A DNA stretch of 54,015 nt, from NCBI GenBank assembly GCA_003233345.1, contig QILK01000008.1:1-54015 (forward strand). The letters run 5' to 3'. Shown here one piece after another: positions 29,072 to 38,549 of this stretch. Both the position numbers and the translations under genes were made by a program. The notes beneath the pieces are model-generated. The model saw only the letters and a program-made list of their open reading frames with translations. It was not told the DNA's origin and did not search any database. Source of the DNA: Gammaproteobacteria bacterium. GTDB lineage: Bacteria > Pseudomonadota > Gammaproteobacteria > SZUA-21. Each line of letters opens with the position of its first letter. The stretch's first letter is position 1.

Positions 29072-29455
29072 TTAGTTAATCAGGTCTAACTTGGGAAAGG
29101 TTAGTATAGTTGCGCTTTTTGTAGGGAAACTGATATTAAAATCATCGTCATTCTCAACTGGCGTATAGCCAGTGACACTCTGGAGGTGGTAGAGGGCGTT
29201 CAGTAGGCCATTTTCCCCTTTTACTGAATCCCACATCATTCTCGATATTTCAATACACGCGGCCATCGGTGTTTTAGAGGTACGTCTTATACCGTCTACG
29301 CGCCATTGTAGGCAACGAATGCGCTGCTGTCTTTCTTCTGGCAAATCTTGAATAAAGTCATTAATCACTTGTGCCCGGTGCTGTTCAAAAGCTTCTGGAT
29401 CAGTGTTTGCCAATCTAGACCATTTCTCAAAATCAAAATTATTATTATTTTCCAT
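29072..29455 (-). CDS. DUF3135-like protein
   Basis: DFEKWSRLANTDPEAFEQHRAQVINDFI...LQWRVDG pattern. Confidence 0.7.
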   Translation of the reverse strand: MENNNNFDFEKWSRLANTDPEAFEQHRAQVINDFIQDLPEERQQRIRCLQWRVDGIRRTSKTPMAACIEISRMMWDSVKGENGLLNALYHLQSVTGYTPVENDDDFNISFPTKSATILTFPKLDLIN

Positions 29456-29649
29456 ATTTAAATCATAAAGATTACCTTTAATAAGGTAAGCTTCCCATGT
29501 TGTTATTTATAAAAGTGACACTAACATAAAAGGAAATCTATGTCGCGTTAATGATCACAGAAATGGCTAGCGTGCAAAATGGTCTACTTATTGTACATAT
29601 ATAAACTGTGTTTTATAGCAATTAAAAATTAGGTTTTACGCTGTTTTGC

Positions 29650-29670
29650 TGTGGATAACTGTGTGAATAA
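29650..29670 (-). promoter_or_regulatory. Two adjacent DnaA-box-like 9-mers
   Basis: TGTGGATAA (reverse complement TTATCCACA) at 29650-29658 and TGTGAATAA (reverse complement TTATTCACA) at 29662-29670. Confidence 0.5.
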
Positions 29671-29989
29671 AGTTATAAATAAAGGGCTTCTAAATTCCTG
29701 ATTGGCCTATTTTTAATAAGAATTGCTTAAAAAATACAGCGTTAATTGTAGAAAAGTATTTTAAATTATAGATAAAACAACGAGATATAGATTTCAGCTT
29801 CATAAGCATAAACCGGGTATAATTATTCCAAGTTTTTCATGTGGTTTTTTTGGTGGCTGTGTATATGTTTGAATTAATTGAAGTTGCTACAGCCCGCAAA
29901 GATTAAAAAACCGGCCGATATGAATTAAAATTACGCTGCGATCAAAATACGCAGTTGATTTTATTTACCCCTATTTTAAATAGTGACTA

Positions 29990-30790
29990 ATGAATTTTTT
30001 ATCTGCACACAATATTAAAAGGCTTATTTTATTTCATATACTCGCGCTGGCATTGTTTTTTAGTTGGTGGATCGACGGGGATCTTACTAGGGGTTTATGG
30101 CAACAACTGGATGAAGTGGTTTTTTTTACGCTAAATGGTTTGTTAGCAGACAGCCCTTCTGCGCAACGTTTTTGGGCGGTGGCAAATCACCGTGCATTTG
30201 ACCTGGTGGCAATGACATTGTTCGCCCTTATCTATCTGCATTTTATTTTCTCTGACCGCCAGAAATATATTAATGAACGAATAGGGCTATTTTTCTTTTT
30301 AGCCTTTTTTGTGGTTATTGTTGTGCAGTTATCACATATCCTGTTTAGTAGTCTCGGTCAGCAGGGTTATGACGGTTATAACGGACAAGCAAACGAACTA
30401 CGGCTTAGCCCATCTCGGGTGCTAACACCGGCGCATCTGCTGTCTCAGCTAGTTCCAGATATAAAAGCCAAGGATAGTACCGGAGGAAGTTTTCCGGGAG
30501 ACCATGCGATTGTATTATTTATGTTTTCCGGATTTTTTCTGATATTTATAGGAATCAAAAGAGGTTTGTTGGCGCTATTAATTGCCATTTTGCTTTCCAC
30601 CCCGCGCCTGGTGGCGGGTGCACACTGGTTTACCGACAATTATGTGGGCGGGGTCAGTGTTGTATTAGTAGGGATCGCCTGGCTATATTGCACACCGTTA
30701 AAATCAAAGGCGCTGGTATGGTTTACACCCGTGGGCAAAGTACTGAGCCCGTTATTGCTAAAGCCGCTTAAACGGCTGCATATAATATAG
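29990..30790 (+). CDS. PAP2-family membrane phosphatase
   Basis: Multiple TM helices; GGSFPGDHA and PRLVAGAHWFTDNYVGG motifs. Confidence 0.85.
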   Translation: MNFLSAHNIKRLILFHILALALFFSWWIDGDLTRGLWQQLDEVVFFTLNGLLADSPSAQRFWAVANHRAFDLVAMTLFALIYLHFIFSDRQKYINERIGLFFFLAFFVVIVVQLSHILFSSLGQQGYDGYNGQANELRLSPSRVLTPAHLLSQLVPDIKAKDSTGGSFPGDHAIVLFMFSGFFLIFIGIKRGLLALLIAILLSTPRLVAGAHWFTDNYVGGVSVVLVGIAWLYCTPLKSKALVWFTPVGKVLSPLLLKPLKRLHII

Positions 30791-30791
30791 T

Positions 30792-30946
30792 GTAGCCCGG
30801 ACTTCGCGTAGCGAACGCCGGGGAAAAAAATAGGGTTCGAAATTCAATTAAAACACGAGTATGCGCAAGATAGTCGGTCGCTGACTAAGACGCGGAAGAA
30901 TAGGATGTTCGTTCTCCCGGCGTTCGCTGTGCGAAGTCCGGGCTAC
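30792..30946. repeat. REPIN/BIME-like element copy 2 (about 155 bp)
   Basis: GTAGCCCGGACTTCGCGTAGCGAACGCCGGGG ... CCCGGCGTTCGCTGTGCGAAGTCCGGGCTAC. Confidence 0.85.
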
Positions 30947-32142
30947 TTACCTGCTTCGTCGGGTTTCAAGCTAGATCGCTGGGTGTCGGGCATATAGGAC
31001 AGAAGTGTATTATTTAGAAAGCGTTTTCCGGTCTGGGTTAATTCAAGACTATTTTTGTTGATTTTTACCAGCTCGTTTTTAATGGCGCCAGTAGATGCTT
31101 CGAGCAAAGCTTGGTGACTGAGACCGGTGAACCGGGAAAAATCAATAAATGAAACCACTTTATCAAGCCTGAAGTTATTCATAAGAAACTCAAAAATAAT
31201 TTCTTTTGGGTTCTCTATTCGGGTCTCGGTATAAACTTGATGGCTGCCGCTATGCTGCATATAGTCTTTGGGATGTTTTAATCGTTGTTGCCGGACGATT
31301 GCCCACGGTTCGATAACGCTTAACTTGCTGTGTGCGCCTGCGCCGAGTCCAATATAGTCACCATAACGCCAATAATTGATATTGTGTCGGCACAGCAAAT
31401 CATCACGTGCATAGGCGGATATTTCGTAGCGCTTATAACCATTATTTTCGAGTATTTTTAATCCTTGTAAGCTGATTTCTGCAAGCAAATCATCCGCAGG
31501 TAGTATAGGGGGTTGTTGATAAAAGTGGGTATTGGGTTCCAGTGTTAATTGGTACCATGAAATATGTGTCACTGAAAGTTTAATGGCTTCATAAAGATCA
31601 TTGGCGGCCTGTGCCACCGATTGGCCCGGTAGTCCATACATCAGGTCGAGATTGATATTGGTAAAACCACTATCAAAAGCAGCTACGGTTGCTTCGCGTA
31701 TTTCATTTGCGGAGTGAATTCGACCTAGTTTAGTTAGCGCAGAATCGTTAAAGCTTTGTGCGCCGATAGAAAGACGATTGATACCTGATTGAAAATATTC
31801 CCGATAATGACCACAATCGTAAGTGCCTGGATTGGATTCAAGCGATATCTCGGCAGTATCGACAACACGAAAATACTTGTGAGTGGCATTTAAGATGCGG
31901 TCAATCGACTTGCCTGAAAATAAGCTGGGCGTGCCACCACCAAAAAAAATCGATTGCAAGCAAACTGGATTGTGCTCGGTAGCAAAAGCGCGAATATCCT
32001 TGATAAGTGCGTTAGTATATTCGGTTTCTTGAAAACCATGGTTTTTAGGGTGCGAATTAAAATCACAGTAAGGACATTTTTTTACACACCATGGAATATG
32101 GATATAGAGTGCTGTGGGAGGGATTTGTGAGGATATCTTCAT
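30943..32142 (-). CDS. hemW: HemW-type radical SAM protein (haem chaperone / coproporphyrinogen oxidase-like)
   Basis: ALYIHIPWCVKKCPYCDFNSH; FFGGGTPSLF; stop codon TAG lies in REPIN copy 2. Confidence 0.93.
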   Translation of the reverse strand: MKISSQIPPTALYIHIPWCVKKCPYCDFNSHPKNHGFQETEYTNALIKDIRAFATEHNPVCLQSIFFGGGTPSLFSGKSIDRILNATHKYFRVVDTAEISLESNPGTYDCGHYREYFQSGINRLSIGAQSFNDSALTKLGRIHSANEIREATVAAFDSGFTNINLDLMYGLPGQSVAQAANDLYEAIKLSVTHISWYQLTLEPNTHFYQQPPILPADDLLAEISLQGLKILENNGYKRYEISAYARDDLLCRHNINYWRYGDYIGLGAGAHSKLSVIEPWAIVRQQRLKHPKDYMQHSGSHQVYTETRIENPKEIIFEFLMNNFRLDKVVSFIDFSRFTGLSHQALLEASTGAIKNELVKINKNSLELTQTGKRFLNNTLLSYMPDTQRSSLKPDEAGK

Positions 32143-32318
32143 TGATAGAATTTTCAGAGATTATGATACCGGTTATGGCCCGAATATTGATTACTAAGTT
32201 AGTGGTTGTTTTCTTAACTATCAATTGTACAATATAAAATCGGGGTTGGGGCCTAGAGGTTAGATTAAGATACGCCAGTCAGATCAGAAGAAAGCAAATC
32301 TCTAACGACTAAAACGCT

Positions 32319-32356
32319 ATTGTATCGCTAACAATCTTCAGTTGTATAGCTAACAA
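32319..32356. promoter_or_regulatory. Tandem operator-like repeat TTGTAT(C/A)GCTAACAAT x2, 22-bp period
   Basis: TTGTATCGCTAACAAT at 32319-32334 and TTGTATAGCTAACAAT at 32341-32356; each contains a TTGT/ACAA dyad; just upstream of the GST-like gene. Confidence 0.5.
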
Positions 32357-32387
32357 TACCGGACTAATACAATATAGGACTATTATA

Positions 32388-33065
32388 ATGACAGTGTTAT
32401 ATTCGCAACGAGAATGTCCCTATTCAATGCGTGCTAGGATGGCGCTTATGTATGCGGGGATGTCGTTTGAACTACGCAATATCGACAGTAAAAACTTGCC
32501 AAGCGAGCTAGCGGCACAAAGAAAAAAGGTTAAACTGCCTGTTCTGGAATTGGCTGATGGGCGAGTATTAACTGACAGTCTGGAAATTATGCACTGGGCA
32601 TTGTTACAAAGTGACCCTGATGGATGGATTGATTATGAAATTGATGATCTGGAAGAGATCCAAGGGCTGGTGACGATTAACGATAACTCCTTTGTCCATG
32701 ATGTTATGGGTTATGTTTTTGCTACTGAAAATCAGGATAAATCCCAAAAAGAGTATCGCAAAGATTGCGAACTGTTCCTTGCTGGTTTGGAGCAACATCT
32801 GACCAAGGCGCGATTTTTATTTGCTGACCGGGTATCAATGGCAGACTTTGCCATATTTCCATTTGTTTATCTATTTACCCAGGTGCGTATGGAGTGGTTT
32901 AGAGAAGCACTTTATCCCCATGTATGGCAATGGTTTGACTATCACCAGAATAGTCGATTATTCAAGTTGGTCATGGAAGAAAAACCACTTTGGTGTCATG
33001 GCAGCAATCCACTGATATACCCACAAGCTTTTATTCAGGTAAAAGAAACGGTTGTTTCAGAGTAG
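32388..33065 (+). CDS. Glutathione S-transferase / glutaredoxin-fold protein
   Basis: N-terminal CPYS active-site motif, LPVLELADGRVLTDSLEIM, GST C-terminal fold. Confidence 0.85.
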   Translation: MTVLYSQRECPYSMRARMALMYAGMSFELRNIDSKNLPSELAAQRKKVKLPVLELADGRVLTDSLEIMHWALLQSDPDGWIDYEIDDLEEIQGLVTINDNSFVHDVMGYVFATENQDKSQKEYRKDCELFLAGLEQHLTKARFLFADRVSMADFAIFPFVYLFTQVRMEWFREALYPHVWQWFDYHQNSRLFKLVMEEKPLWCHGSNPLIYPQAFIQVKETVVSE

Positions 33066-33639
33066 CGCATAGCTTTTGTAATGCCTTAGCCCGATGGCTA
33101 ATTCGGTTTTTATGTTCAGCAGTTAATTCTGCGGCAGAACATTTATGATCCGCAACCCAGAATACCGGATCATATCCAAACCCACGGGTGCCTCTGGCCG
33201 TCAATAGAATTTTTCCTTCCCAGTATCCCTGGGCAATGACCGGTGTCGGGTCTTTTGCATGGCGCATAAAGACGATTAAGCATTGAAAGCGGGCAGTGCG
33301 CAAATGATCCGGAATATCTTTTAGTTCGTTAAGCAGTTTTTCCACATTTTGTTGGTCGGTCGCGGTCTCTCCGGCATAACGTGCAGAATAAATACCCGGT
33401 GCGCCATCAAGCGCATCGACCTCCAGTCCTGAGTCATCCGCGATCGCGGGTAGTCCGGTGACTTGGCTGGCGTGTCTTGCTTTAAGAATTGAATTTTCAA
33501 CAAAGCTTAAGCCAGTCTCTTCGACATCGACGATGTTAAATTCTGACTGTGGTATCACCGTCAAATTTATATCGGCGAGGATATTTTTTATTTCCTTTAA
33601 TTTGCCTTTATTACTGCTAGCGAGAACGAGTGTTGACAT
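33031..33639 (-). CDS. rdgB: XTP/dITP pyrophosphatase (RdgB/HAM1)
   Basis: LVLASSNKGKLKEI; ADDSGLEVDALDGAPGIYSARYAG; RGFGYDPVF. Confidence 0.97.
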   Translation of the reverse strand: MSTLVLASSNKGKLKEIKNILADINLTVIPQSEFNIVDVEETGLSFVENSILKARHASQVTGLPAIADDSGLEVDALDGAPGIYSARYAGETATDQQNVEKLLNELKDIPDHLRTARFQCLIVFMRHAKDPTPVIAQGYWEGKILLTARGTRGFGYDPVFWVADHKCSAAELTAEHKNRISHRAKALQKLCATLKQPFLLPE

Positions 33640-33657
33640 AATGAAGACTGGCCCTGG

Positions 33658-34383
33658 TTAGTTTGACAGGCTCTTTTTCTGCATGGCCAATAGTTCAGCA
33701 ATTCCTTTTTTGGCGTATTCAAGCATTTTATTCAACTCATCCTGGCTAAAGGTATGCCCTTCCGCAGTACCTTGGACTTCTATAAACTTATTTTTATCAT
33801 TCATCACCACATTCATGTCAGTTTCTGCGCTGGAGTCTTCAGCATAGTCGAGGTCGAGAATGGCGTTGTCGTTAAAAATTCCGACCGATACCGATGCAAC
33901 CTGACCCAGTAAGGGTGATTTTGATATGAGTTTGTTATCAAGCAAATGTTGCACTGCATCAGCCAGTGCCACATAAGCACCAGTAATAGAGGCAGTTCTG
34001 GTTCCACCGTCGGCCTGTAAAACATCACAGTCGAGTACAATGGTGCGTTCGCCTAGCAAGCTGGTGTCGACGATTGCCCTGAGCGAGCGCCCGATAAGAC
34101 GTTGAATCTCCATCGTCCGTCCACCTTGCTTGCCTCGAGCAGCCTCCCGATACATCCGGCTACCGGTAGACCGGGGGAGCATACCGTACTCAGCGGTTAC
34201 CCAGCCGACTCCTTTGCCGCGCAAAAAACCGGGAGCTTTTTCATCAATGGACGCAGTGCACAATACTTTTGTATCACCAAATTCGATTAATACCGAACCT
34301 TCAGCGTGTTTAGTATAACCACGACTGATGGTTACCTTGCGCATCTCATCCGTTTGTCTACCACTAGGTCTGTCTGCCACCAT
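33658..34383 (-). CDS. rph: Ribonuclease PH
   Basis: [38 protein letters not shown]; internal Met chosen as start. Confidence 0.96.
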   Translation of the reverse strand: MVADRPSGRQTDEMRKVTISRGYTKHAEGSVLIEFGDTKVLCTASIDEKAPGFLRGKGVGWVTAEYGMLPRSTGSRMYREAARGKQGGRTMEIQRLIGRSLRAIVDTSLLGERTIVLDCDVLQADGGTRTASITGAYVALADAVQHLLDNKLISKSPLLGQVASVSVGIFNDNAILDLDYAEDSSAETDMNVVMNDKNKFIEVQGTAEGHTFSQDELNKMLEYAKKGIAELLAMQKKSLSN

Positions 34384-34451
34384 TTTTTCCTTGTCTAAAT
34401 AATCGCGACCAGTATACCTGCCTATAGGCAAAAAGTGAAAGCAAGTCACCA

Positions 34452-35318
34452 CTATTTATTTTGGATTTCTTTTTTGTACTGATGATAGGCAGACTCAATA
34501 TTTTTTATGGCGACGTCCAGAGCTGATTCGGCTTTCGGGTGTTTTTTTAGGGTAATATTTTTACTAATATTTATGGAGTCCGTCGCCAATTGCTCAACAG
34601 TAAAAGCGACGGCAGTTACATTATCGCTTGCCGGGTAGGCATTTTTCTCAGCCAATTCGGTAAGCGTATCCAAAGACGATCCGAGTTTTCCTGACGACAG
34701 CGACTGGATGATTTGTTCCTCGGTAACCGCAGACCAAAGACCGTCTGAGCAGAGTAGAATGATATCATCTGTTTGCAGTTTGCTGGTTTCGCTGAAGCGT
34801 ATAGGAATCGTTTTCCCCTGGTGTCCCAGACAAGCCGTTACGCAGTTACGCATGGGGTGTTGTGCCGACTCTTTTTCGCTAAGTAATTTTTGACTTATGA
34901 GTTCTTCAATATAGGAATGGTCGCGGGTCCGGGTCAGTAACTTATTTTTTCGATATAGATATAATCGACTATCGCCCGCATGTGCCCAGGTGATATTTTG
35001 TTCGTGTACCAACGCGCACACACAGGTTGTGTAGGGGTTCTTGTTATTATCATCGGATATTTTTTGTATTTCACGGTGAGCGGCGAGAATATTTTGTTGC
35101 AAGTATTTTTTAACGTTGATAATGGGGTAGGTGGTTTTATAAAATATTTCACTCATGACATCGATAAACCGTTGTGCGGCTAACTCGCCGTTAGATCGTC
35201 CACCAAGACCATCAGCCAGCAACAGCAAAACAGCGTTGTGGTTTTTTAATACGGCACAACGATCTTGATTGACAGCGCGATTTCCCAGACGGCTAGATTG
35301 AGAGGTAGTATATTTCAT
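34452..35318 (-). CDS. PP2C-family Ser/Thr phosphatase
   Basis: [27 protein letters not shown]-like motif; ILLCSDGLW. Confidence 0.92.
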   Translation of the reverse strand: MKYTTSQSSRLGNRAVNQDRCAVLKNHNAVLLLLADGLGGRSNGELAAQRFIDVMSEIFYKTTYPIINVKKYLQQNILAAHREIQKISDDNNKNPYTTCVCALVHEQNITWAHAGDSRLYLYRKNKLLTRTRDHSYIEELISQKLLSEKESAQHPMRNCVTACLGHQGKTIPIRFSETSKLQTDDIILLCSDGLWSAVTEEQIIQSLSSGKLGSSLDTLTELAEKNAYPASDNVTAVAFTVEQLATDSINISKNITLKKHPKAESALDVAIKNIESAYHQYKKEIQNK

Positions 35319-36268
35319 CGACTTTTATTACCACCCAGACGTTTTTTAATAAGGCCGTTATTGCTGTCTTGTAGATTACCTACATTGCTCGTGGCATCGA
35401 GTATGGGACTTTTTTCGAGCAACTCAGTAATACTTTGCGGCCTTAGCTCCGGGTTAGTTTCCATGCACCAATCGATTGCCTTAAGTAAAAGGTGGTTATG
35501 TTTTTTTGGGTGGCTTTGCGTTAGCGAAATTTCTTTGTCGTCGTCCCGTCGAATTCGAGAATCCTTGGGTGGTTTTCCGGTAATACAGGAATACATCGTT
35601 GCGCCGAGTGCGTAAAGGTCAGTCCATGGTCCGACATAACCGGTTTTTCGGTATTGTTCTATGGGAGCATAACCGACCGTGAAAACCTGGCCCGGTTGCA
35701 GCGTACGACTAAGCTCACGCCGATGTGCTGCACCAAAATCTAATAATAGTGGTCGGCCCCCTGGTCTGATATGTATATTTCCAGGTTTAATATCCAGATG
35801 CAGGTAACCGCTGTCGTGTATTTTTTTTAGCCCGTCAAGCAGTGATGGAAACACCGTTAAAATAAAAAGTTCGCTTAGTGCTGTTTTTCTTTTCTGAATG
35901 TAAGATTGTAAATTTTGACCACTCTCATATTCCATTACCATATAGACAGTATCGTTAGCCTGAAAAAAGCTAATGACATTAACGATGTTTGGGTGTTTGA
36001 GTAAGGACAGAAATTTAGCTTCCTGAAAAAACAAGCCACGTCCAGACTGGAGCATATAAGCTGTCTTTTCCGAGTTTTGAACCACCTTGTAGTCAGGTAA
36101 GCGTTTGGCCAGTGAGGCCGGGAAGTATTCTTTGATGACAACTTTTTGCTTGGTCTCCTGATCAACAGCCAGATAAACAATACTGAAGCCGCCCGAACTA
36201 ATGGGTTTTATTAGTGTATATCGGTCGATATCAGTACGTATTGGCAGACAGTTTTTTAATGATGACAT
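35315..36268 (-). CDS. Ser/Thr protein kinase (Hanks type)
   Basis: Glycine-rich loop ISSGGFSIVYLA, VVIKEY, HLDIKPGNIHI, LLLDFGAA. Confidence 0.93.
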   Translation of the reverse strand: MSSLKNCLPIRTDIDRYTLIKPISSGGFSIVYLAVDQETKQKVVIKEYFPASLAKRLPDYKVVQNSEKTAYMLQSGRGLFFQEAKFLSLLKHPNIVNVISFFQANDTVYMVMEYESGQNLQSYIQKRKTALSELFILTVFPSLLDGLKKIHDSGYLHLDIKPGNIHIRPGGRPLLLDFGAAHRRELSRTLQPGQVFTVGYAPIEQYRKTGYVGPWTDLYALGATMYSCITGKPPKDSRIRRDDDKEISLTQSHPKKHNHLLLKAIDWCMETNPELRPQSITELLEKSPILDATSNVGNLQDSNNGLIKKRLGGNKSR

Positions 36269-36378
36269 ATTGATTGCGCGATTCTAGAGTTAACCATATA
36301 AATTGTATTTAATCCTGATATACTCAAAATCAAGAAAGAGTTAGTAATGCTATCGGCAAATTGAGAAGGTGATTTAGT

Positions 36379-37245
36379 ATGATCCGCAGTATGACCGCTT
36401 ACGCCAGGAGTCAAACCACAGTTGAAATGGGTGATATAACCTGGGAGTTACGATCTTTAAATGCACGTTATCTCGAAGTCCATATGAAACTCCCCGATGA
36501 ATGGCGGCCATTGGAAATAGCGGCCCGGGAAAAACTGGGTAAGGCCCTAAAAAGAGGTAAAATCGAGTGTAATTTTCGTTTTCAGCGTAAAAAAGGTGAG
36601 GCCCCCAATCTGGTTCTAAACCGACCATTAGCGAACAAGCTTCATGAGTTGGCAATGGTGGTAGCGGAAATAGAAAGTGATGCCGGGCCACTTAGAGCGA
36701 TCGATATACTACGTTGGCCGGGTATGATTGTAGAAGAAGAACAGGATGTCACCTCGATAAGCGATGTTGTGCTGCAAGCACTGGATGTGTCAATCGCAGA
36801 ATTAGTCAAAATGCGCGAAAGAGAGGGCAGTCGCTTGCGCAAATTAATTCTGGAACGTTGTGACGGACTGCAGGTTCTCACGGATAAAGCCAAGAAGATG
36901 GCGCCGGACATTAAAAAATTACTGGCAGAGAAAATATCCATCCGGTTGCGGGATCTCAGCGTTAAGGTCGATGACGCCAGGCTTGAGCAAGAGTTGGCAA
37001 TTCAGCTGCAAAAACTCGATGTTGATGAAGAACTGGATCGATTAGGTTGCCATATACAAGAGATTCGCGAGAACCTGGAGGGCAATGGCTCTGTTGGCAG
37101 GCGACTGGATTTTCTGATGCAGGAGTTAAATCGTGAGGCCAATACGTTAGGCTCTAAAGCGGCGAGCGTTGATGTCAGTGGTATCTCGGTAGAGTTAAAA
37201 GTGTTGATTGAGCAAATTAGGGAACAGGTACAGAATATCGAATAA
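36379..37245 (+). CDS. yicC: YicC-family endoribonuclease/stress protein
   Basis: MIRSMTAYARSQTTVEMGDITWELRSLNARYLEVHMKLP; EANTLGSKAA. Confidence 0.95.
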   Translation: MIRSMTAYARSQTTVEMGDITWELRSLNARYLEVHMKLPDEWRPLEIAAREKLGKALKRGKIECNFRFQRKKGEAPNLVLNRPLANKLHELAMVVAEIESDAGPLRAIDILRWPGMIVEEEQDVTSISDVVLQALDVSIAELVKMREREGSRLRKLILERCDGLQVLTDKAKKMAPDIKKLLAEKISIRLRDLSVKVDDARLEQELAIQLQKLDVDEELDRLGCHIQEIRENLEGNGSVGRRLDFLMQELNREANTLGSKAASVDVSGISVELKVLIEQIREQVQNIE

Positions 37246-37286
37246 CCCGCATTCGTGATTTACAGGTGAAACAAAGGAGTGAAATA

Positions 37287-37928
37287 ATGTCTAGTGCGGG
37301 TAAGGTTAGCGGATTACTCTATATAATATCTGCCCCATCAGGTGCCGGAAAAACCAGTCTGGTTAAAGCGTTGCTTGCGTGTGACCAGGATATCGCTGTG
37401 TCGGTGTCACATACGACCCGGTCACCAAGGCCCGGAGAAGTCGATAGCGAGGACTATTTTTTTACCAAGCAAGAAGTGTTTAAGCAGCAAATAGACCAAC
37501 AGGCTTTTATTGAATATGCCGAGGTGTTTGACCATTACTATGGCACTGAAAAAAAACAGGTTGATCGTCAACTGGCTTGTGGTCAGGACGTCATTCTGGA
37601 AATAGATTGGCAGGGCGCACGACAGGTTAGACAGGTTTTCCCGCAGGCTGTTTCCGTCTTTATTTTACCACCGTCGAAACAGGCACTGGAATCGAGATTA
37701 AAAAACCGGGGTCAGGACCATGACGACGTGATCAAGCGGCGTATGCAAGATGCGCAAAACGAAACTTCTCATTACGACGAATACGACTATCTTCTGGTTA
37801 ATGACGACTTTGAACAGGCACTCCAGGAGCTACAGCTAATATTTTCCGCTAATCGTCTCAGGTTGTCTTCGCAGCAGGTTAAACTTCACAGATTAATTTC
37901 AGATTTAATGGACTATTCAACAGATTAA
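37287..37928 (+). CDS. gmk: Guanylate kinase
   Basis: LYIISAPSGAGKTSLVKALL; SHTTRSPRPGEVD; start at internal Met. Confidence 0.97.
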   Translation: MSSAGKVSGLLYIISAPSGAGKTSLVKALLACDQDIAVSVSHTTRSPRPGEVDSEDYFFTKQEVFKQQIDQQAFIEYAEVFDHYYGTEKKQVDRQLACGQDVILEIDWQGARQVRQVFPQAVSVFILPPSKQALESRLKNRGQDHDDVIKRRMQDAQNETSHYDEYDYLLVNDDFEQALQELQLIFSANRLRLSSQQVKLHRLISDLMDYSTD

Positions 37929-38153
37929 AGTAGAATTGATTCTAGGAATCCTCTATTGTGTCTTTAAATTAAAATAGGCATAAAGGGATGTATCATTGGC
38001 CGGCTGATACTTGTGGAGCCAGGTCTTAATACAGCATAATGCAAGAAACTGCCTGTTAAACCTGGGTGCTGGAAATAATTCGTTTATATTCTGTATATTG
38101 TAATCATTTTGACTACCGTTTGCAGAGACTGAAAATAGCTTTTGGAGATAGGA

Positions 38154-38432
38154 ATGGCACGTGTAACAGTAGAAGATTGTCTGGAAAATGTTGATAACCG
38201 GTTTCAACTAGTCTTGGTTGCAAGCAAACGCGCACGCCAGCTGGCATTGGGGCAGGAAGCAAAACTTCCATGGGAGAACGACAAGCCCACTGTTATGGCT
38301 TTAAGAGAAATTGCAAATGGATTGGTAACGCCGAGAGTGTTGGATGAAGATTCATCTGCACAGGACGAGCCAGTCCCCGAGTCTGCTCCTGATTTAAAAG
38401 AAGTTATTGAGTCCATACCTGCAAGTCAGTAG
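38154..38432 (+). CDS. rpoZ: RNA polymerase omega subunit
   Basis: [30 protein letters not shown]. Confidence 0.97.
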   Translation: MARVTVEDCLENVDNRFQLVLVASKRARQLALGQEAKLPWENDKPTVMALREIANGLVTPRVLDEDSSAQDEPVPESAPDLKEVIESIPASQ

Positions 38433-38549
38433 GCAAACAGTTTAGCGCTTTCCGCTGAATTACAACATTGGTATTAGGCGTATTATTGCACAGAAGCGAT
38501 TTAGGTCGGGCGAATGGCTTGCGGGCTGATAATTTGCGATGTGTAAAAA

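Noticed and set aside
29865-29906. 13-codon ORF MFELIEVATARKD upstream of PAP2 as a leader peptide
   Set aside because: No attenuator hairpin or codon bias recognised; short ORFs of this size occur by chance.
29456-29989. Possible replication origin suggested by DnaA boxes in AT-rich DNA
   Set aside because: Only two boxes found and no dnaA/dnaN/gidA/parAB context; kept only as a regulatory-site observation.
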